From Shimia haliotis (GTDB lineage: Bacteria; Pseudomonadota; Alphaproteobacteria; Rhodobacterales; Rhodobacteraceae): a DNA stretch of 64,000 nucleotides. The position numbers and the translations under genes are program-made. The notes beneath the pieces are model-generated. The model was not told where the DNA came from and made no database searches. It worked only from the letters and a program-made list of their open reading frames with translations. Below, piece after piece: positions 57,933-64,000 of this stretch (its first letter is position 1; each line of letters opens with the position of its first letter). The DNA is taken from contig NZ_FOSZ01000008.1 in the NCBI RefSeq assembly GCF_900114415.1, forward strand, positions 1 to 64,000. Direction: 5' to 3'.

Positions 57933-58936
57933 GCAGCCGCTCCGACGCCGTCAAAGCGACGCACAGTCTCGCCTATCAGGCCCGCCAGCGACTCACCGCG
58001 CGCCCTTGCGGCAAAGGTCAACGCCATGCGGTGACTTAGAACCGGCCCCGCCATGTCGATCACATCCTGCGCATTCGGCGCCAATCGCCCATGCAGCAAC
58101 GCCTGCGCCCTGACCGTCATCATCAACGCCTGCGCCGCCCGCGGCCCAGGCCCCCAGCTAACGTGCTCGCGCACCGCCTCGCTCGCACTTGGGTCATCCG
58201 GCCGGCAGGCCCGAACCAGATCGAGGATCATCTCCATCACGCTCTCGCCCACCGGCATCCGCCGCAACAAGGTCTGCGCCGCGATCAACTCATCAGCGGC
58301 AAACACTTGATGCGCCTCACCCTCTTCGACACCCGTCGTGGCCAGCAAAATTTCACGTTCCGTGTCACGATCCGGATACGGCACATCAATCTGCACAAGG
58401 AAACGGTCCAACTGGGCTTCGGGCAAGGGATAGGTGCCTTCCTGCTCGATCGGGTTCTGCGTTGCCAACACATGAAACGGCGCATCCAGTGGCCGGTCCG
58501 CGCCCGCCACCGTCACCTGTTTCTCCTGCATCGCCTGCAAAAGCGCCGATTGCGTCCGCGGGCTGGCGCGGTTGATCTCATCCGCCATCAAAAGCTGGCA
58601 AAAGATCGGCCCTGGCACGAATCGGAATTCCCGTGTGCCGCCTTTGCCTTTCTCCAGAACCTCAGACCCAAGAATATCCGCCGGCATCAGGTCTGGCGTG
58701 AATTGCACGCGGTTGCCATTCAGCCCCATCACGGTCGACAGGGTGTCCACCAATCGCGTCTTGCCCAGCCCCGGAAGCCCAATAAGCAAAGCGTGTCCGC
58801 CACAAAGCAGCGCGCCAAGGGTCAGGTCCACGACCCGCTCCTGCCCGACAAACCGTGTCGTGATCGCCTCCTTGGCCGCGGCCAATTTTATGCCCAGCGC
58901 TTCGATTTCGGCGACCAGATCGGCGTCTTCGCTCAT
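57929..58936 (-). CDS. MoxR-family AAA+ ATPase
   Basis: A 335-residue AAA+ protein. Walker A is IGLPGLGKTRLVDTL, Walker B is CQLLMADEINRASPRTQSAL, and sensor 1 is HVLATQNPIEQEGTYPLPEA. The preceding helix has RFVGQERVVDLTLGALLCGG. It is a chaperone-like ATPase for assembling metal or envelope proteins together with the DUF58 and DUF4159 products. It is the first gene of the operon. Confidence 0.93.
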   Translation of the reverse strand: MSEDADLVAEIEALGIKLAAAKEAITTRFVGQERVVDLTLGALLCGGHALLIGLPGLGKTRLVDTLSTVMGLNGNRVQFTPDLMPADILGSEVLEKGKGGTREFRFVPGPIFCQLLMADEINRASPRTQSALLQAMQEKQVTVAGADRPLDAPFHVLATQNPIEQEGTYPLPEAQLDRFLVQIDVPYPDRDTEREILLATTGVEEGEAHQVFAADELIAAQTLLRRMPVGESVMEMILDLVRACRPDDPSASEAVREHVSWGPGPRAAQALMMTVRAQALLHGRLAPNAQDVIDMAGPVLSHRMALTFAARARGESLAGLIGETVRRFDGVGAAA

Positions 58937-58992
58937 GACATTTCTCCTGATGGGTCTATATGCTTACGAGAACCTTATCCCGCACGGATGAA

Positions 58993-59589
58993 ATGGCAAA
59001 AGCAATGAGCGCACAAATTCCCGTGAAACCGACGATAAATGACCTGACCGCAACCGCAACCGCCGCGGTCAAGGAACGCGGCCCCGCGCCCGTGCATCTC
59101 TGGAATCCGCCTTTTTGCGGCGACATCGACATGCGTATCGCCCGCGACGGCACGTGGTTTCACGAAGGCGGCCCGATCACCCGCCCCGCAATGGTCAAAC
59201 TCTTTAGCTCCATCCTGCGCAAAGACGGCGATGCCTATTTTCTGGTCACACCGGTCGAAAAGGTCGGCATCACGGTCGAGGACGCCCCATTCGTGGCCCA
59301 AGACATGGAGGTCACAGGCCAAGGCGACGATCAGCACCTGACCTTCACCACTAACATCGGGGAAACGGCCACCGCCGGCCCCGACAATCCGATCCGCGTC
59401 GACACCACGGGGGATGCCCCTGCGCCCTATGTCACCATCCGCGCCAACCTTGAGGCCAAGATTGACCGCAAGACATTCTACCGCATGGTTGATTTGGGTG
59501 AGGAACAACAGATCAACGGTACAGCTTGGTTCGGCGTCCGCTCCTCAGGAGTCTTTTTCCCGATGATCCCGACGGCCGATTTGGCTTGA
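58993..59589 (+). CDS. DUF1285 protein
   Basis: A 198-residue protein with the DUF1285 signature (VHLWNPPFCGDIDMRIARDG, TWFHEGGPITRPAMVKLFSS, ILRKDGDAYFLVTPVEKVGI, VEDAPFVAQDM). It is divergent from moxR with a short shared promoter region. The start could also be the ATG at 59005. Function unknown; the family is a beta-rich cytosolic protein. Confidence 0.88.
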   Translation: MAKAMSAQIPVKPTINDLTATATAAVKERGPAPVHLWNPPFCGDIDMRIARDGTWFHEGGPITRPAMVKLFSSILRKDGDAYFLVTPVEKVGITVEDAPFVAQDMEVTGQGDDQHLTFTTNIGETATAGPDNPIRVDTTGDAPAPYVTIRANLEAKIDRKTFYRMVDLGEEQQINGTAWFGVRSSGVFFPMIPTADLA

Positions 59590-59734
59590 AACTCCAGAGC
59601 ATTCCGCGGCTTGTGCCCGCGCCGGAAACCAAGAGGATTTTCACCAGCGGCCTTGACAACTATCACGAAATTAACCTGTTGGTAGAAAACCGCTGAGGGC
59701 CTGCTTGCCGGCCTCCGCACCAAGGGAGACCGCC

Positions 59735-60499
59735 GTGCCCAAATTTGCCGCCAACCTGACAATGCTGTTCAAGGAACTGCCGGAACTCGACCGGTTTGAC
59801 GCCGCCGCAGAGGCCGGATTTGACGCGGTGGAAGTGCTGTTCCCTTACGACATGCAAGCCAACGAAATCCTGTCGGCCTTGGGGCGCAACAACCTGTCGC
59901 TAGAGCTGATCAACTGCCCGCCGCCGAACTACACCGGCGGCGCCCGAGGCTTTGCCGCCGTTCCCGAAAGCCGCGACCGCTTCCGTCATGACTTCAAACG
60001 CACATTGCGCTACGCCGAGGCGCTCGGGGCGCGTCTGGTGCATATCATGGCCGGACCCGCACGCGGTCCTGAAGCCCGTGAAACCTTCGTCGATAATCTC
60101 CGCTGGGCCAGCGATTTCGCGCAAAAGCAAAAGCTCACAATTGAGCCGATCAACGACATCGACATGCCGGGCTATTTTTTGAACGATTTTGACCTCGCCG
60201 CCGAAATTCTGGACGAGGTCGCCGCGCCGAACTTGGCGCTTCAGTTTGACACCTATCACGCCCATCGCATCCACGGAGACATCATGGCCTGCTGGGACAA
60301 ACACGCCCACCAAGTCGGCCATATCCAAGTCGGCGGCATCCCCGACCGCCACGAACCCGCAGGTGGGGACTTCGACTATCCGGCTTTCTTCAAAATGCTG
60401 GACGACACTGGCTATGCCGGAGTGGTCAGCGCCGAATACTTCCCGTCCGGCAAAACCACCGAAAGCGGTCTTGGCTGGCTGGGTTTAAGATCGGTCTGA
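59735..60499 (+). CDS. hyi: hydroxypyruvate isomerase family protein
   Basis: A 254-residue TIM-barrel enzyme from a GTG at 59735 behind AAGGGAG. The motifs KFAANLTMLFKELPELDRFD, AGFDAVEVLFPYDMQANEI, LELINCPPPNYTGGARGFAA, TIEPINDIDMPGYFLNDFDL and LQFDTYHAHRIHGD contain the metal-binding Glu, Asp, His and Glu residues of the Hyi/OtnI group. It isomerises hydroxypyruvate to tartronate semialdehyde or a similar substrate. Confidence 0.9.
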   Translation: MPKFAANLTMLFKELPELDRFDAAAEAGFDAVEVLFPYDMQANEILSALGRNNLSLELINCPPPNYTGGARGFAAVPESRDRFRHDFKRTLRYAEALGARLVHIMAGPARGPEARETFVDNLRWASDFAQKQKLTIEPINDIDMPGYFLNDFDLAAEILDEVAAPNLALQFDTYHAHRIHGDIMACWDKHAHQVGHIQVGGIPDRHEPAGGDFDYPAFFKMLDDTGYAGVVSAEYFPSGKTTESGLGWLGLRSV

Positions 60500-60525
60500 C
60501 CCTCGACCCGCCAGTCATCATGCCC

Positions 60526-63321
60526 TCAATGCGCTTCGGCCCAGTTCGCCCCGCGTCCCGCATCCACAATCAATGGCACATCAAGCTTGATCGCAGGCTC
60601 GGTTGCCCGCTGCATCACGTCGCGCGCCACCTCGATCGTTTCCTCAACCGCGCTGTCCTCGACCTCAAAGATCAATTCGTCATGCACCTGCAACAGCATC
60701 TTGGCGGGCAGGTCCTTGATCGCGTCGGGCATGCGGATCATGGCACGGCGAATGATATCCGCCGCCGTGCCTTGGATCGGCGCATTGATCGCCGCGCGAT
60801 AGGCAAAACTCGCCCGCGGCCCTTTGGCGTTGATCTCCGGCGTGTGGATTTTCCGGCCAAATAGCGTCTGCACATAGCCATGCTCTTTGGCAAAGGCTTT
60901 GGTGTCATCCATGTAGGTCCGGATACCGGGGAAGCGTTCGAAATAGCGGTTGATAAAGTCCTGCGCCTCGCCGCGCGGAATCCGCAAGTTGCGCGCCAGA
61001 CCGAAACCGGAAATTCCGTAGATCACACCAAAGTTGATCGCCTTGGCGCGGCTCCGCACCTCTGACGTCATCTCCTCCATCGGCACGCCAAAAACCTCGG
61101 ACGCCGTCATCGCGTGAATGTCATGACCGTCACGGAACGCGGCCTTCAGCGCGTCGATACCGGCCACATGGGCCAGAATACGCAATTCAACCTGAGAATA
61201 GTCGAGCGAGATCAGCGTCTTGCCTTCCTCAGCCACAAAGGCTTCGCGAATGCGGCGCCCTTCCTCGGATCGCACCGGAATGTTCTGCAGGTTCGGATCG
61301 GTGGACGCCAGACGCCCCGTGTTCGCGCCGGTCTGCACATAGGACGTGTGTACGCGGCCTGTGTCGGCGTTGATGTGCGTCTGCAACGCGTCGGTATAGG
61401 TCGACTTCAGTTTGCTCAACTGCCGCCAGTCAAGCACCAACCCCGGCAAAGCGTGCTCGGTCGCCAGATCCTCAAGAATATCAACACCAGTCGCATAGGC
61501 CCCGGTTTTGCCCTTCTTGCCGCCGGGCAATTCCAGCTTATCAAACAGGATCTCGCCCAACTGCTTGGGGGAGCCCACGTTAAACGATTGCCCCGCCGCC
61601 TCGTGGATTTCTGCTTCCAAACTGGCCATCTTCTGCGCAAAGGCATTGGACATGCGCGAAAGCGTATCGCGGTCCACCTTGACCCCGTGCCGCTCCATCT
61701 GTGCCAAAACCGGCACCAAGGGGCGCTCCAGTGTTTCATAAACCGTCGTCACCTGCTTCTGATGCAGCTTCGGCTTGAACATCTTCCACAGGCGCAGCGT
61801 GACATCCGCATCCTCGGCGGCGTATTTCACCGCATCCGCAATCGGTACCTTATCAAAGGTGATCGCGCTTTTGCCAGTGCCCAAGAGCGTCTTGATCGGG
61901 ATCGGCTGATGCCCGAGATACCGCTCGGAAAGCGCGTCCATGCCGTGATTGTGTTCGCCAGCGTGCAGCGCGTAAGACAGCAACATCGTGTCATCAATCG
62001 GTGCCACGTTGATGTTGTAGTTGGCAAAAACCTTGCAGTCATATTTCGCGTTCTGGAAAATCTTCAGAACCGAAGGATCCTCCAGCATCGGTTGAAGCGC
62101 ATCGAGCACCTCCCGCAGCGGCATCTGCCCCTCTTGCGGCTCATCCCCGCCGAACAAGTCGTCGCTCGCGCCCTTCTTGTGGCCGACCGGAATATAACAC
62201 GCCTCACCCGGCTCCACCGACAAACAAATCCCCGCCAGTTCCGCCACCATTTCATTGAGCGAATTGGTCTCGGTGTCCACCGCCACGTAGCCGCGTTTCA
62301 TGATCGCCGCGATCCAGCGATCGAGCGCCGCGCGATCTGTCACGCACTCGTATTTCTCGGGATCAATCGGAACAGTTTCTTCTTCAACCACCGCGCTCGC
62401 CTGCGCGACAGGTTCGGCAATCACCGGCGCCTCAACACCCAATTTATCCGCAGCCCGTTTCGCAGCCGTGCGCAATTCCATCTCGGCCAGGAAGCCCAAC
62501 AACGTGTCCGCATCGGGGTCCTGAACTTCAAGATCGTCGATTGTGAAATCCAACTCCATCTTATCGTCCAGCTGCACCAGCCGCTTGGACAACTCGATCT
62601 GATCCCGCTTCTCAATCAGAGTCTGACGGCGCTTGGGCTGTTTGATCTCTTCCGCACGATCCAGCAGGCTTTCCAGATCACCATATTCATTGATCAACAA
62701 CGCCGCCGTCTTGATCCCGATCCCCGGCGCGCCGGGCACGTTGTCCACGCTGTCACCCGCCAGCGCCTGCACATCCACAACCCGCTCCGGCCCAACGCCG
62801 AATTTCTCGATCACCCCGTCGCGGTCAATGCGTTTGTTCTTCATCGCATCCAGCATCTCGACGCCCCCGCCGACAAGCTGCATCAGGTCCTTGTCCGAAC
62901 TGATGATCGTACACCGGCCACCGGCCTCGCGCGCCTGAACGGCCAACGTGGCGATGATGTCATCGGCCTCAAAACCCTCAACCTCTTTGCAGGCGATGTT
63001 AAAGGCCTCGGTCGCAGTCCGCGTCAGCGGAAACTGCGGCACCAGATCTTCGGGCGCAGGCGGCCGGTTGGCCTTGTATTCCGAATACATCTCGTTGCGG
63101 AATGACTTGCCGGAGTAGTCGAAAATCACCGCCACATGGGTCGGGGCATCTGGGCCGGCATTGTCCTCGATATAGCGCTGCAACATGTTGCAGAACCCCG
63201 CCACAGCCCCAATCGGCAGGCCATCAGACTTGCGCGTCAACGGTGGCAACGCGTGATAAGCGCGAAAGATAAAGGCCGATCCGTCGATCAGATGCAGGTG
63301 ACATCCCTTGCCGAAACTCAT
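60526..63321 (-). CDS. polA: DNA polymerase I
   Basis: A 931-residue protein with the three classical domains. The 5'-3' exonuclease is at ~1-290 (HLIDGSAFIFRAYHALPPLT, GFEADDIIATLA, SSDKDLMQLVGGGVEM). The 3'-5' exonuclease region is at ~330-530 (GYVAVDTETNSLNEMVAELA, FQNAKYDCKVFANYNI), with the catalytic Asp-x-Glu present. The polymerase is at ~560-931 (DYSQVELRILAHVAGIDALK, RRMIRMPDAIK, LLQVHDELIFEVE). The ATG at 63321 follows AGGAGCG. Fully intact. Confidence 0.96.
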   Translation of the reverse strand: MSFGKGCHLHLIDGSAFIFRAYHALPPLTRKSDGLPIGAVAGFCNMLQRYIEDNAGPDAPTHVAVIFDYSGKSFRNEMYSEYKANRPPAPEDLVPQFPLTRTATEAFNIACKEVEGFEADDIIATLAVQAREAGGRCTIISSDKDLMQLVGGGVEMLDAMKNKRIDRDGVIEKFGVGPERVVDVQALAGDSVDNVPGAPGIGIKTAALLINEYGDLESLLDRAEEIKQPKRRQTLIEKRDQIELSKRLVQLDDKMELDFTIDDLEVQDPDADTLLGFLAEMELRTAAKRAADKLGVEAPVIAEPVAQASAVVEEETVPIDPEKYECVTDRAALDRWIAAIMKRGYVAVDTETNSLNEMVAELAGICLSVEPGEACYIPVGHKKGASDDLFGGDEPQEGQMPLREVLDALQPMLEDPSVLKIFQNAKYDCKVFANYNINVAPIDDTMLLSYALHAGEHNHGMDALSERYLGHQPIPIKTLLGTGKSAITFDKVPIADAVKYAAEDADVTLRLWKMFKPKLHQKQVTTVYETLERPLVPVLAQMERHGVKVDRDTLSRMSNAFAQKMASLEAEIHEAAGQSFNVGSPKQLGEILFDKLELPGGKKGKTGAYATGVDILEDLATEHALPGLVLDWRQLSKLKSTYTDALQTHINADTGRVHTSYVQTGANTGRLASTDPNLQNIPVRSEEGRRIREAFVAEEGKTLISLDYSQVELRILAHVAGIDALKAAFRDGHDIHAMTASEVFGVPMEEMTSEVRSRAKAINFGVIYGISGFGLARNLRIPRGEAQDFINRYFERFPGIRTYMDDTKAFAKEHGYVQTLFGRKIHTPEINAKGPRASFAYRAAINAPIQGTAADIIRRAMIRMPDAIKDLPAKMLLQVHDELIFEVEDSAVEETIEVARDVMQRATEPAIKLDVPLIVDAGRGANWAEAH

Positions 63322-63797
63322 GGCGCGCTCCTGTTTTGTTCTGTTGTGCTCCGTTGTGCCATGCCCCAATTCTCACCGCCACCCAGAAAGTGCGGAACAA
63401 ACTCGCTACGGCCGTTCACACAAGCTTTCCGCCAGCCAGTTGTGGAACGCACAGCCCCGCCAGCCAGCCGTCGTTTTGGTCAAAATAGTCGGCTCCCAGC
63501 ACCGCTGTAACAGAGACGGTTTTTTGCCATTCCTTCGCCGCTGGAACTTTAGAAATCTCCTGCCGACAAGAGATCGGACTATGAGATTTCGGCGGGCAGT
63601 CGTTGTGATGCGATGTCCTGCTCATTCATCAAGCTCTGTGCAAGCGCGCGATGGCACACAGGAATGGAAACCGGCCGATGTGTTCACAAATTGCCGAGCC
63701 TGAAAACACACCGACGCGATACCGACATAATACCGACGTTATGCAGCCTGCCAATTCAGCGCGCGATTCCCGATGTTAACAGGCGCTGAAAAACCGG
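63322..63797. other. intergenic region upstream of polA, no gene seen
   Basis: 476 bp between polA and the enoyl-CoA hydratase gene, both on the minus strand. Small open frames here (e.g. 63416-63625) show no family features. It should hold the polA promoter and carries the phased repeats at 63709-63741. Confidence 0.5.
63709..63741. repeat. three 11-bp-phased direct repeats
   Basis: On the minus strand GTCGGTATTAT, GTCGGTATCGC and GTCGGTGTGTT follow one another without gaps, so GTCGGT recurs every 11 bp, on one face of the helix. They lie 388 bp upstream of polA and 57 bp downstream of the enoyl-CoA hydratase stop. Confidence 0.55.
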
Positions 63798-64000
63798 TCA
63801 TTCAGGACAACACAATGCCTTGATACCCGTTGCGATCTCGGGTTTCGCAGCAAGAGTGTCCGCTGCGATTGTCCGTGCTTCATCCAGCAGATCGTCGCGG
63901 TCCACCAACCGGTCAACCAGCCCAAAAGCCAACGCATCCGGAGCGACAACTTTTTGCCCGCCCATCAGGATCAACTTGGCCCGGGCAGGACCAATCAGCG
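63798..64000 (-). CDS. enoyl-CoA hydratase/isomerase family protein, C-terminal end (5' end outside window)
   Basis: The last 66 codons read ...LIGPARAKLILMGGQKVVAP, DALAFGLVDRLVDRDDLLDE and ARTIAADTLAAKPEIATGIK before TGA. This is the typical crotonase C-terminal region (GPARAK-LLLTG, A-A--GLVD-VV). The N-terminal CoA-binding part lies beyond the window. Confidence 0.85.
   Translation of the reverse strand, partial: LIGPARAKLILMGGQKVVAPDALAFGLVDRLVDRDDLLDEARTIAADTLAAKPEIATGIKALCCPE

Noticed and set aside
61114-63105. 663-codon open frame antisense to polA
   Set aside because: It lies opposite a fully conserved polA, has Arg/His/Leu-rich low-complexity composition and no family features; a by-product of high-GC codon bias.
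1-64000. CRISPR array
   Set aside because: No series of regularly spaced identical repeats was seen; the only short direct repeats are the three 11-bp units near 63.7 kb.

Overview
The window looks like a chromosomal segment of a marine-type alphaproteobacterium of the Rhodobacteraceae/Roseobacter group. The basis is the set of conserved chromosomal genes on the right (rppH, ctpA, an EnvC-type gene, gpmI, a moxR/DUF58/DUF4159 operon, DUF1285, polA), their high-GC codon use, and families typical of that group. This placement is inferred from gene content, without a database search.

Layout. (1) 1-6.7 kb: the 3' part of a very long VCBS/cadherin-like surface protein gene, then a decaying stretch of small secreted and membrane proteins. 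It includes an AAA-ATPase pseudogene, a gene with an in-frame TAG, and a gene fragment cut by (2) a truncated IS91-type element (6.68-7.8 kb). (3) 8.05-11.28 kb: a damaged mobilisation/replication arm in which a TIR-domain gene has replaced mobC and the N-terminal half of the relaxase gene. (4) 11.23-44.02 kb: an approximately 32.7-kb integrated mobilisable element, bounded by a 51-bp direct repeat that is the 3' part of the tRNA-Arg(CCU) gene at 43972-44048. It carries integrase and excisionase-like genes at the left end and an intact relaxase/mobC/winged-helix arm at the right end. Arms (3) and (4) are homologous and both abut an att copy, so two related elements appear to have integrated in tandem at one tRNA gene. 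(5) 44.2-64 kb: ordinary chromosome.

The cargo of the 32.7-kb element is mainly metal handling: a Zn/Cd/Pb P-type ATPase, a CDF efflux pump, a CadR/PbrR-like MerR regulator with four matching operators, and a long envelope operon (two SCO proteins, DsbA/DsbB-like pair, PCuAC, M23 peptidase, DUF411, LspA). It also carries cobalamin-riboswitch-controlled cbtBA, and a PhnCDE-type transporter with a di-haem peroxidase that faces a MntR regulator across an MntR-like palindrome. A second cargo block (35.9-40.5 kb) pairs a LysR regulator with a DODA dioxygenase, a glutathionyl-hydroquinone reductase, DoxX and an F420-reductase-like protein. Near the integrase lies a small operon of XRE regulator, two-TM protein and HNH nuclease, followed by an IS1182 copy.

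Most distinctive are the two genes nested in another frame inside the relaxase gene and kept in both arms, the TIR gene captured inside a mobilisation locus, and the metal-responsive envelope-maturation regulon.
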